From Ciona intestinalis (taxonomy: Eukaryota; Chordata; Ascidiacea; Phlebobranchia; Cionidae): 64,000 nucleotides of DNA. The DNA lies in NCBI RefSeq assembly GCF_000224145.3, contig NC_020171.2, positions 493,251 through 557,250 of the forward strand. Reading direction: 5' to 3'. A program made the position numbers and the translations under genes. The notes under the pieces are model-generated. The model was not told the origin of the DNA. It searched no databases and saw nothing but the letters and a program-made list of their open reading frames with translations. How positions within the stretch are numbered: the stretch's first letter is position 1; the number at the start of each line of letters is the position of its first letter. Shown here in pieces: positions 36,401-47,800 of the stretch.

Positions 36401-37678
36401 CGCAATCTTTCCATAAAAACTCATTCGTTTCGCTTACAGTCATAGTTTTACTGCTGAAATGCTCCAATTCTTGAATTAATTTCCTGAAAATAATAAGATG
36501 ATGTCACGTTAAAAAATCTATAACCATTGAAAATTAACTCAAAATTTAAAAAAATATTGGCAACTAATTTGGCAGTGCACATAGGGTACACTTATTGACA
36601 ACTATGCCTAAAAGACCCAGTTTTCTTACCAATAAAAATAAACTAGTAAAATAGTCTTCAGTCAGTTTTGACTCAATTATTGCCAAAAAAAAGAAGTTGC
36701 TATAACATAAATTTTAATCAGATAATGAGGGTATAAAAATTATATATAATATAACTTGCTTATCCTCTCATGTTAGGGCAATACCAGTCGTTATAACACA
36801 GCTGTTCTGTTTCAAACACCTTGTGCCCGTTTATGAATTACCACATATGTAACCAATTATTGCTTGGTGTTACATAAGCGGTAACACGTAAGCTGACACG
36901 AGGTGTATGAAACAAAACGCCCTTATTATAAAATCTATTGTTTTACGGCTAGGCGAGGATATATCAAGTTACATTCATAATTTTTTGGGGAAAAATTACT
37001 GATGTCCATTCCACACCTTATGCCCACTTACGAGCTACAACATACTTTAACTAACTCAGTACTTGATGTCATTATTATTCCACTTTGAATAACTGGTAAG
37101 CGGGCAGAGGTGTATGAAACAGACCACCCATGTTATTACAACGACTATCATTTTCCCGGCGCGTGAGGGTAAAGCAAGTCACATTCATAACTTTGTGAGT
37201 AAAGTTAGCCTACTTGATGCCGTTATTATTCGATGTTGAGTAACTCTAAACTGGTAAGCCGGCAGAGGTGTATGAAACAGAACACCCATGTTATTACAAC
37301 GACTATCATTTTCCCGGCGCGTGAGGATAAAGCAAGTCACATTCATAACTTTGTGAGTAAAGTTAGCCTACTTGATGTCGTTATTATTCGATGTTGAGTA
37401 ACTGGTAAGCGGGCAGAGCTGTATGAAACAGAACACCCATGTTAATATAACGACTGTCGTTTCCCGGCCACGCGAGGATAAAGCAAGTCACAATCATAAA
37501 TTTGTGAGTAAAATTACTTGATGTCGTTATTATTCGAAGTTGAGTCTCCATCTTCCTCCTCACTGTCGGCAAAATCATCCTCGTTGTTGTTGTAATAATT
37601 ATTGATGTCTTCTTCGTCATCTTCATAATCATCAGAACAATCGTCATCGCTTACTCCAACATCTTCTTCATTGCTCAT
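30480..37678 (-). CDS. ARIH2: ARIH2 (Ariadne-2) RBR E3 ubiquitin-protein ligase
   Basis: Complete gene of about 505 aa (human 493). Ten coding exons: 37518-37678, 36310-36483, 35785-36014, 34845-35085, 33899-34016, 33330-33380, 32729-32750 (22 nt), 32117-32268, 31562-31705 and 30480-30704. All borders are GT/AG with matching phases. Order: acidic N-terminus (residues 1-53), UBA-like region, RING1 from about residue 147 (CGVC...[10 protein letters not shown]), IBR ([12 protein letters not shown]...[12 protein letters not shown]), and Rcat with [16 protein letters not shown], whose catalytic cysteine is near residue 322, followed by [16 protein letters not shown]. The Ariadne domain follows ([75 protein letters not shown]). 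Family role: RBR ligase that works with neddylated cullin-5 ligases, forming a thioester with ubiquitin before transfer. Its introns contain exon-derived tandem repeats, a hAT MITE and SINE fragments. Confidence 0.95.
30705..30785. repeat. About 29-bp tandem repeat at ARIH2 last acceptor
   Basis: Three diverged units with 'gtgtaaaaaacctatttaga', 'gtataaaaaaccatttagat' and 'gtataaaaacctatttagac'. On the minus strand each supplies a T-rich tract followed by tacac(a), so the branch/pyrimidine region of the last exon acceptor (30705-30707) is triplicated. Confidence 0.65.
30998..31142. mobile_element. MITE-like element, family C
   Basis: Left end 'cataggcaccaatctttatt', right end 'ccccaggtctggcgcctatg'; inverted ends as at 30002-30170. 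Located in the last ARIH2 intron. Confidence 0.65.
31742..31915 (+). mobile_element. SINE head and middle, antisense in ARIH2 intron
   Basis: 'gccagcgctgtggggttagtgcgcttgc' (A-box region), 'taatgggttcaggcctcatc' (B box) and 'cttcaacccagcggccacta'. The tail module is missing; the copy stops near 31915 and is followed by the right half of a family A MITE (31920-32073). Confidence 0.65.
33552..33740 (+). mobile_element. MITE-like element, family A
   Basis: Left end 'agtgagggagatgggacaca', right end 'ttccccgtccactaccctac'; slightly decayed ends, standard core. Located in an ARIH2 intron. Confidence 0.6.
34100..34440. repeat. Three tandem copies of a tRNA-head-like unit, about 130 bp
   Basis: Units start with 'agcgccatcgctaagtggtt', 'agcgccatgccaaagcgatt' and 'agcgtgttgcaaagtggtta' near 34123, 34254 and 34383, each followed by 'agctcat/gta' and an AT-rich tail. 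The start looks like a SINE A-box region; no B box is kept. Located in the ARIH2 intron 34017-34844. Confidence 0.65.
34533..34723. mobile_element. hAT-type MITE with 8-bp target duplication
   Basis: 191 bp with terminal inverted repeats 'cagcgtttcttaaactgg' (left) and 'aagtttaagaaccactg' (right; inverse cagtggttcttaaactt). It is flanked by a perfect 8-bp direct repeat ATTTAAAT at 34525-34532 and 34724-34731. Short CAG...CTG-type ends plus an 8-bp duplication are diagnostic of the hAT superfamily. Non-coding. Confidence 0.85.
37056..37546. repeat. Exon-derived tandem repeat at ARIH2 exon 1 / intron 1
   Basis: About 150-bp units, each made of a copy of the exon 1 3' end plus donor region ('acttgatgtcgttattattc' on the plus strand) and a SINE tail ('ggtaagcgggcagaggtgta...cgtgaggataaagcaagtca'). 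The exon-like piece lies at 37058, 37208 and 37369, and the true exon end is at 37516-37545. Confidence 0.8.
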
Positions 37679-39007
37679 ATTGAAAGATCAGAAAAATATG
37701 ACAGATTTGTGTTTTTTTAATCTGGGCTATATATACAATGTGAAAACGTAGGCTAAACTATTGCTAATTAAAAATAACAACATTGAATTGGCAAAAGATG
37801 ACATATTTGTTTATAAAGTTGAATATACACAATATAGATAAAAAATATCTCAAACATGCGTATTTTTAAGTATACAAAGTAATATAACTAAACAAAAAAA
37901 TAAATTATTAATTTACATAGTTAGTAATATTTTAGTTTTTAAAAAACGTACCATTGGCTTTTAAACACAGTTAATTTAAAAAACAAATACATTAAATATA
38001 ACAAAGGATAATTTAAATACGTGATACATTGTAATCGGTAATCCTTCTCGTACTTTCTCTACAATACACGTTTTGTGTATACAGCCTATACTGTTACCAG
38101 AGTACGATTTATGTTATCTGTAAAAGCTTATACTTAACAGTTCACTAAAATTATGTTGATTAGCCGTTCGTATTCATAACTTTACCAAGTAAACAACACG
38201 ACTAAAATAAACGCTGTGTAACTGATGTGAGATCTTGTGCCTTTTTCCCAGGCTTTCGCACATCGGGTCTTTTCGTGCGTACACATTTGCTGCCTTGATC
38301 AGTTGCGAAATCTAACACATCATGCTCTTAAAGGTGTACGTAGTTAAAATTTAAGGTTGACTTTTGAACCAGAAAGCACTGTATGCCTCGTGAACTTTTA
38401 CGAGGCAGTCACCAACAAAGTAACCTACATGGTAACTCGTAAGATGGGACAAGGTGTATGAAACAAAATTAGACATAAATGGTCATATTTGCTAAGCTGA
38501 CAAATTTTCCCCAATGAAATACCCTACTATGTTAGATAATTATAGACTTATAGAGAAACAATTGCTTTAATAACGTAGTGGTTACATAAACCCCATGCTA
38601 AAAAGTCATTTTGGACTTTAAACCCAACAAAGTGTGTTCAAGTCTCACGCAACAGCTTTCCAAATGGGATAATGTTACCACAAAAATGAAGCGAATTCAC
38701 ATAATTACAGAAGCAACACTCAGAGCGAATAAAAGTATGATTTAGCACTTTAGAATTACATTGCACAGTTAAACAATATGCACTTGCATACACACAAGAT
38801 AAACATAATACATTAAAATTATAAAGAATTAAAAATATACTTTTTAAAAAGAAAACCTGTTTATAAAAAAAATAAGGTAAATAAGTTTTCGATTTAAAAC
38901 TATTTAAAAAGCAAAGTAAAAAATTACAATTTTTGATTAAAATCGATAAAAATTTGGCACATTTTTCTCATAGCATGGTTCATAATTCAAAAGTCGCCGT
39001 GGTAACT
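37679..39007. other. Intergenic region between ARIH2 start and ABHD14B-like stop
   Basis: 1.3 kb, very AT-rich. It should contain the ARIH2 promoter and 5' UTR (next to 37678) and the 3' UTR of the ABHD14B-like gene (next to 39007). A SINE tail fragment is visible near 38395-38465 (caacaaagtaacctacatgg). No clear promoter motif. Confidence 0.45.
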
Positions 39008-40905
39008 TTATAGGCTGGACAAAATTTCTTTAAGGTGACCATGCCATTCTTCAGGCTGGTCTAAATAGCATGCGTGTCCTGCGTTTTTCATTTTAATTAC
39101 ACGGTTACCAGGTATTTGCTTTAAATTATTTAGAGAATGCTCTCCAAGTAGTTCATCATTTGCGCCTAAACAAAAAATAGGAAAGTCTTAGTTAGTTTAA
39201 TAGAATCTAGAATAATACACCTAAAATAATAGATATACTTAGACAAATAAATGTAAAACACCTCATGATGTAAAATGACACTAAATGGACAATTTCATAC
39301 TACTGGTGGACACTAATTGACTACAGAATAAAGAAACAAATTCATAACTTATATTAACTTTTTCACTTTTTCTTACCATACACAATGAAAGTTGGAGTTT
39401 TTACTTTCCCATAAGCTTCTTGTGAATACTTTTCAGTCTCCACTGGCGCAATTGGTATGTAAGCTTGAACCTTATGCCCGAATTCTGAGTAATAATCATA
39501 AAAGGTAAAACGACATAAAATGATAAGGTATAATATATATTATATAAGTCATACCTGTTAATTTAAATTACCAGTATAATAGGCTACGCACTATTATTCA
39601 TCAGGTTTTAAACGCGTAAATAAAATCTATTAGATACTAGGGGATTTTAAACTGATTTGCTACTAGCAAGAAGAGTCGGTTCTGGAGGCAGGCTGCAGTT
39701 TATGAAATTAACTAACACTGTAAACCTAGATTTAAATTCATTTAACCTTGGTTAAGTTTAAAGCTCTGGGCTTAGAAATCTAGTCATGAATGAACTAATG
39801 CTACTAATTATCATTGCGCGGGGGCAACAACAGTCACTATAACATGGGTGTTCTCTTTCACACACCTCATGCTTGCTTACGAGTTACCACATAATACATA
39901 CCATGTACAAATGGTAGAGAATACTGTCCGCTCATTGAAGGACTTATAACGATTGCCTTTTCAATCGAAAATGCAACACATAAGTCAGATAGGAACTTCC
40001 CTTTTTGCTCTGGAGGAAAAGTATCTTTTGATTTACCATAACCTGTACAGAAAAGAGTTTATTAGTTGATAAATTTTGCACAAAATGTGGAAAACATTAT
40101 TACAAATGGTATGAAATCAACATCTGGTTAAATAATGCATAAATTAATCTGTAAACGCCGAAAGTTGTTTGTCATGTGGTCTTCAGTTTCCTATCTGTAT
40201 GTTTAGGTATCTATGCTAACATTTTCAGGACATTGAGTTTAGCTTTGCGCTTCAGCTGGGAAAATGGGACGTTAGAGTTTTCCCCTGGCAGTGGATCTTA
40301 AGTATATTGCTGAATCTTATGCAAGTAATAACACATTATTTTTATGTAACACACACATGGTGATTTTATGATTTATACACCTTATGCTAGTCAAGTTTTA
40401 TACAGTAAAGGTATTGCGAAACACTTGAACTTGGGACAATTTGACAAAAATTTAATGTTTTACGACGAGGCACAGCATGAGAACACATGCTTGAGTACTT
40501 TGTGCATTTTATTCTTTGTTGAGATTGTACTAGTGCATTTACACTACATTTACAATGTATACTGTGAACTGAACATACATTTGCTAGGCCTATACAATAA
40601 AAACGTAAATGATTAACCGTTTTACTTGCTTTGTACTTTTTTGCTTAGTAACGCCAAAAACATTAGTCTGAAACATTCTACTATATGTATCTAATGCACG
40701 AATAAACGGTATAGATCTTTTTACCTGGTAAATCGACTGCAATTGACCTGAATTTCCACTCTGCAAGTTTTTCTAATGTTTTCAAATCCAGCCACGTTTT
40801 TGACGAAAATCTCATTCCATGTAAAAGCAACACTGCTGTACTTGAAGAGACTTCACCAAATTGTTCATAATATATTTCCAAGCCGCCGATATCAACGAAA
40901 GCCAT
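39008..40905 (-). CDS. ABHD14B: ABHD14B-like alpha/beta hydrolase
   Basis: Complete gene of about 195 aa (human ABHD14B 210). Minus-strand coding exons: 40725-40905, 39902-40042, 39377-39484 and 39008-39165, phases compatible. The protein begins [17 protein letters not shown] and shows [13 protein letters not shown] (oxyanion-loop HG), VDLPGYGKSK and the nucleophile motif [12 protein letters not shown] (catalytic Ser). Then [11 protein letters not shown] (catalytic Asp) and [15 protein letters not shown] (catalytic His) follow, so the full triad is present. The human homologue was first found as a TAFII250-interacting factor and is reported to act as a lysine deacylase. An in-frame upstream ATG at 40978-40980 would add 25 residues ([13 protein letters not shown]...); I prefer the downstream start by homology. 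ABHD14A is the alternative orthologue, but it has an N-terminal membrane anchor not evident here. Confidence 0.92.
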
Positions 40906-41834
40906 AGTAATACTACAACTGTAGGTACACGCAGCCAAACAGTGTCTTGTATTTGTGTTTAAAAGCGCGCGTCTGGACAAACGAGTCGCAAGAAAAAGTA
41001 CGTGACTAAATTGCTGCTCTCTCGTCTATGGGGAAAACACTACAGCAGCATAATCGTGTTTTGAGATCAAATCATTATCTCAGCTGACGTTAACTAAACT
41101 ACAGACGGGCGGGGGGAAATGGGACAATTTTTATTCGATTTTCTCGTCCAATTTGGCAGTAAACAAAGAACATTCAAATTATAAAACTACATCCTCTCAC
41201 ATATCGTTGGTAATTGTTTAAAACACGGTCAGGATATTATGAGCTAAAGGTGTCCCATCTTTCCCCACCCTACTATATATTTTCCATTAAACAGAAAATT
41301 CTTTATGTAATTTTTCTTTATGTAATTTTTATACCACTTTGTTGGGGTAGCTTTATATTTAAGCGCTGGCGAAACAATGCTCAAATCGGCGCTTGTATTT
41401 ATCAAATGTTGTTGACCTGTCCTAGCATGTAAGAATAAATAGGTTTTATTTACTTATGGTTGCCAGTGCCATGTCCACAGACCAGTTGCTGAAGCTATTG
41501 CAGTGTGTGGATAAAAATAACTGACTTATGGTTGGTTAGGTCATTTATATCCTTGAGGGTGGGAACTTGAGTGGCTTATCCATGGTTGTTGGTCCAATAA
41601 TATAAACAAATATGTACAAATGTATTAGTAAAGAACAGTAGGTGGACATAAACACGATACAACAATCTTAGTTAGGAACATTATTATTATAACAAAAGAT
41701 ATGTTTTTTTACACAAAAGGCAGTGGTTTTATCAATTTTATACCAAAAACATTTGGAAATTGGTAACAGTTAAACCCCAATGAGTTGTTCAAAAACTAAA
41801 TGTACAAAAAAACAAAATTTCTGGCACATGTTAA
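40906..41834. other. Intergenic region between MCM2 stop and ABHD14B-like start
   Basis: 929 bp. It holds a family A MITE (about 41105-41277, left end 'gggcggggggaaatgggaca', right end 'catctttccccaccctacta'), the MCM2 3' end and the ABHD14B-like promoter. The spacing is too long to suggest an operon like those known in Ciona. Confidence 0.5.
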
Positions 41835-44800
41835 TTATATCATCTGTGTTATAACTTTCTTTTTGGCATCAAATGAAAATCTGTTGCTTTTAAAAGGCTG
41901 GCTTTGATAGAATTCACTGAGGTTGTGAATATTAATTGCCTTTGCCTGAAAAAATAAAGAATTTGATTTGAATATGAAAAATATATTGGGTTCTAAATTA
42001 AAGATAAACAGAACTCTAATTAGCCATTGCAACTTTATTTACTGATTACAGTATTTTAAGCCTAAATTGTCACGCATAAATCTAAAAAAAATTACCCACT
42101 AAGTTGCATATGTGGTAACTCTTAAGCGGGCGCGAAGTGAGTAAAACAGAACACCCGTGTTATAACGACTGTCAAAAAAAATTCAATTTTCCATTCTTTA
42201 AAAGATTAAATTACCTTTTCCGATAATTCCTTTTCGGGAATAAGGGCATAATCTTGTACCTCGCCAAAACGATTTTTCTGGAATCGTCTTTGATCAGAAA
42301 CCAATTGTCGCAAAATACAAAGAAGAAGTTCGTTGTTTCCTTTTTTGTAGTTGAGAAATCGCGAAAATGTCTGAAAGGATTTTAAAATCATGTTAAAATT
42401 AATTTTCTTTAGGCAATGTGTTAAAGTAATTTCTGTTTAGTGTCTTGCCTAAGGACACATAGTAAACATATGCTTATCAGTATTAGTATCGAAAACTAAA
42501 CCCTGTAACATAAGACCAATTACTAATATATTAACAATATTTTGAATTGTGTATACATTAAGGCAGTTGTATTATCAATAAAGTGTCAACTTTTTGAGTT
42601 TGACAACATGTGCAGTATCTTAGGCAAACAATAACCACACTCAATAAATCAAACTTACTTTTTTCACGCATTTTATAATATAGTAGGATGGGGGAAGATC
42701 GGACACCTTTAACACAGGATATCCAAATATCCTGATCGTGTTTTAAACAATTAACAACGGTCTATGGGAGTTGTGAGGATACGTTTTAATTCTTTGAATG
42801 TTCTTTGTTAACTACCAAATGGGATGAGAAAATGGAATGAAAACGTGCCCCATCTTCCCCACCCTACTACACTAAAACTTTGAGTTGTATTTAGAAAATA
42901 AAACACACCCTTTTCATGCTTCTCATGATACTGAACTTTTGCGTTTCTACGAAACTTTCCAAAGTTATTCTGATCGCGGTATTTACATCTTCCGAATTAA
43001 CATGCGAACGAAGATGCATTCTTGCGTGCGCTTCCGCTAGCCGTATAATGGACTCTATGTGCCGAACAGTGATCGGAATACTTCCAGTTGCCATGGATTC
43101 TCGTCTTAGTTCCGAGTACATTTTTGCGATTTTATCTTGGTCCACTTGATGAAGTTTTGGGTCAACTTTTTCTTTAGCGTAGATGATGTATTTCTTCAGC
43201 AGCTCCTATGGTTAAAATAAAGTTATAGGTTGGTAGGTCTATTAGTTTACAAAATGATAAGTTTAGAATCGTATATGTCAGTTTTCTCAACCATTTTAGC
43301 TTGCAGTCTGGCAAAATTCTAAAACAAATTTTGCAGAAAAATAAACCCAATATATAACGACATCCAAAGTAGACCATGAACTCTATGTTACGTCACAGTG
43401 CAGCAAATTACAAAACTGGCAAATTTCTAAATCAGTCAAAGTTAACCGGCGGTTGAGAACCAATGGTATATGTGTAAGGTAGTTTAGAGTAATAAGCCAA
43501 ATCTGGCCCAAATCTCATGTATCTTGGCATACCTCACATAAGGCCCAGACTCATATAGAATAGAATACAATTAGTTCAAAAGTTATCAGGTGTCTATACA
43601 AACAAGCAGATTCAAAGTAAATTGCATTCGTCATAATAATTATTAAGGTTCCTTATGCTTACCTACTATGAGTGTGACTATCACTCAAGACTTTGTAAAA
43701 AATTCAAAAAATATACTGCTCAAAAAATATAAGGACCACATTTGACCTGTTTGAAGCGGCTAACTTGGAAAAAAAAAACATTTTTCCTGCCCAAACCTGA
43801 GGTATTTTCTCAATATTTGAAAGGTTAAGTTCAGGTAATGGTTCCCCATCTACACCAGCAGCAGAAGGATGGTGTTTTCGATGACTACGAACGACAAAAC
43901 GCGCAAGAAGTTCATCCCGTAACGTGTCAACCTGAAATACATGATATATAAAAAGTAAATGAATGAATGGAACTTATTTATCCTCCCATGGCGGGGAAAT
44001 AACAGTAGTTATAACATGGGTGTTCTGTTTCATACACCTCTTGCATGCTTACGAGTTACCCAGTATTTAACTTTATGGGTGACTTCTTCTTTTTTTATGT
44101 ATGGATAACAATTTGGACAACCCATAAGTAATCACTGGGTTGGAGCAATTGTCAGTCGGTATCTTGCCCGAGGACACATACGTCCACAATGGTAGCAGTG
44201 TCCAGCCTTGAACCTATTACCTCTGGGTTAAAAACCACTGGCCCACAGCGCCAGACTAAGCAATACAACATTAAACTTCACACAGTTACTTTACATTACT
44301 ATACCTGGTCCTTAACAACACACAAGACATCAAATCGAGACAAGATTGGTTCAGAAAGGTCAACATTGTCAGCAAAGGTCAACGAAGGGTCATATCGACC
44401 ACCTATTGGATTTGCTGCAGCTATTACGCAACAACGAGCCTGTAAATAGAAATCATATAAAAATAAGGTATTTTTAAAGGGTGTCTCTATTTACACACCT
44501 CATGTTTACAGTCAAGTCATAACATGAGTATTTTCTTATATGCTAGACACACATGGTGTATTCATACACTTCATGCTCACTGTCAAGCTATAACATGGGT
44601 GACTTCTTATACACAAGACACACATGGTGTATCCATACACCTCATGCTCACTGTCGAGTTAAATTACATCTTACTTGTAGCGAAGTAATGATTCCAGCTT
44701 TTGATATTGAAATACTTTGCTGTTCCATAGCTTCGTGTATGCTTGTCCTATCAGCATCATTCATCTATGGATAAAAAGTTAACTTATAAAATACATAGAC

Positions 44801-47800
44801 TTCATAAGCCATAGCATAATATATCCCAATGACCCAGATTTTAGTGGCAGTGTTTACAGACAAATTTAGTGGCAGTGTTTACAGATTAATGCTAAAAATT
44901 CTACAAAACATACCTTGTCAAATTCATCAATTAAACAGACCCCTTTATCAGCCAGCACAAGAGCTCCGGCCTCTAATGTCCATTCTTTAGTTACTGGATG
45001 ACGTTGTACATATGCAGTTAAACCAACAGCAGAAGCTCCTTGTCCTGTGCTAAAAACGGCACGGTTCGCTGTTTTTTCGACATACTTTAGGAACTGAGAC
45101 TTGGCGGTACCAGGGTCTCCACACACCAGGATGTTAATGTCACCGCGGATCTGATTTACATTAAATTTTTCAGATATGAATAAACGTAATTATTTATTCT
45201 GGCGTGGCAGGGCAAGGACAGTTGTTAGAACACCGGGTTGTTCCATACACCTCATGCCCACTTACGAGTTACCACGTATGTAACTTAGTAGGTGATTATA
45301 ATTTCTGATTTTTTGATATCCATGGCTGACAACTTGAACAATCCATTAGTGACCACTTGGTTGGAGCAATTGTCATTAAGTGTCTTGCCCAAGGACACAT
45401 GCGCCCACAATGGTAGCAGCGACAAGCCTTGAACCATCTAGGTTTAAAGCCAAGGGCACTAACCACTTAGCCACGGCACCAAACTTTACTGCCAATATTA
45501 AAAAGCATACATATATTGTATATGCTATTTTTTTACAAAAATACCCATATAGTTATTACTTAAAAAATGCAAGTCCTTTATTACCTTATGCTTTCCACCG
45601 GGGTTCTTTGCCACTCCCCCAAACATAGCAAGAGCTATAGCACACTTGATGTATTCGTATCCATATATAGAAGGGGCTATGCTCTGTATAATCTATTGGA
45701 ATTAATACACTGTTGATATAATGCTACAGTAATACGAATGGGAATAATTTATATTTAACCTGGGTGTTGGGGTAATAGCCCAACTCTGGCGTAAATCAAG
45801 GGTAAAAATATATTCTGTATGGGTGAGGTCCTACAGCATAACACGCCATGGGGTCTAAGATTTAGGCCAGAGTTGGTCTATTTCCTCGACACCCAGGGTG
45901 ATACTACATATTAATGACCATTGGGTTGGAACAATGCCCCCAAGAACACATACAAGTGTCAGTATCGAGTATTAAACCCGGTATCCTTCAGTTACAATGC
46001 AAGCACCTAACCATAGGCACCAAACCTGGGGTGGCAGGGTAGGCAGGCAAACCCAATTTTCTGCACTGCATTAATCAATAAACATTACAATATAAAAGTC
46101 ACATTTGTTTCATAGAAATTTGTGTCTAACTATGCCTGCCTCCCTTGCATTTTATAAAGTTTGGTGCCTATGCACTTAACCACTAACCGAGAATTTAGCC
46201 CTTTAACCTAAATTTAAAAAGTTATATAGTAGGGTGGGAGAAGATGGAACACCTTTTCATTCTATTTCTCGTCCCATCTCCCAGTAAACAAAGAACATTC
46301 AAAGAGTTATAAAACCATATCCTCACGTAGGGATGCACATTACAGAATTTCGAATCCGTGAGATTCGAATCCTTTAGTATTCGAATCTAATTACGGGATT
46401 CGGTATTCTGTTTAATGACGTCATTACACGTCATCTCATATACTATATTAAAAAAAAATATTTTTGTGTTTGTGGGACTTTCGGGAGTAAACGTTTCGCA
46501 ACGTCTTTTCATAGTCTGCTATACGTTTCATGACACAAAAACTACCCAATAGTACAATTTTTGATCATTCTACAGCTCATGACCCAACAAGGCTGCTATG
46601 AAAGGGTCAATAAACTGACTTTTGTGGGTAACATTTTTTTTCCTATAAATATAAAAAGATTCGAAATTCTAGATTCGGAATTCTAGATTCGAATTAAAGT
46701 ATTCTAGGATATCCTAGAATACCTAATTATTCTGTAATGTGCATCCCTAGGTTGAAGCAATGACCAAGGAGCGTTAAATATTTGTCCAAACATACACGTA
46801 TATCCCCACAATGGTAGCAGCTATAAATCAACATATTCCTCGTTTTGCAGAAACTAATGATACTATTTTTGTCAATTACACATATTTTAGCATGTGAGAC
46901 GCGATGCTTTAACTAGCAAGTTAATAATACGCAGTATTGGTCTTTCTTTATATCAACAATGACTTTTATCCAGGTATGCTGATGACATAATGCGCATTGT
47001 GATGAACAAACTCAACATTTTAGTTCCTTCTTACACGAAACCTGTTGTACGTTTGTGTTCGGATAATAAAATACCAGATTCCGTTAATCTGGATACAAGA
47101 AAAAGGAGAAAAAGAAAATCAACAGATATTAAAAAGAAAAATGAAACATCTGAAATTATACAAACTGATATTAAAGAGCCAAATGTTAAATTATTGAAAG
47201 AAACAAAAACAGAAACTGAAAATAAATTCAATCTTGCATCAAGTAATGTGAAAATAGAAAATGATTGAAAAACAATGAGCAAATTTAGCGCTGTTTTATT
47301 ACTGTTGTTGCAGGGTACGTCATTTGAATATTGCAAACAGTTTGGAATTTTGTTGTTCTGTATATTATATTACTGATAACTACATAGGCGCCAAACCTGG
47401 GGTGGCAGGGTGGGCAGGCCAACCCTTGAATTTTCTGCTCTGCATTAATTAGTAAACATTACAACCGATAAGTTAGATTTGTTTCACAGGATTGTGTGTC
47501 TAACTATCCCTGCCTCCCCTGTGTTTTAAAAACTTAGGCCTTTTGTTAAGTTTTGGGCTCAATCATTGCCATTTTACAACTACTTCTATTAAATTCTTTT
47601 TCCTCTATTAGTTTGGTATAGGCTGTATTAGGTAACTTTGATCTGATGTGACTTTATAAACAAAGATGTCAATCTTCGTTACCGTGGGAACGACTTCTTT
47701 TGATGAATTAACTGAAACAATCACCAGTAAACCAGTTCAAAAAGTTAGTTAGTCTATAAATAAATGATGAATAAATGTAACTTAAATATTCTCGCGTGGT

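Noticed and set aside
37384..37647. Open frame with [10 protein letters not shown] opposite to ARIH2 exon 1
   Set aside because: It is the off-frame translation of the acidic ARIH2 exon 1 and the repeats behind it; the ARIH2 frame explains the sequence.
46974..46990. YADD motif as part of a retrotransposon reverse transcriptase
   Set aside because: No other RT motif, no long frame and a clear splice acceptor directly before it; the following sequence is unlike RT domains.
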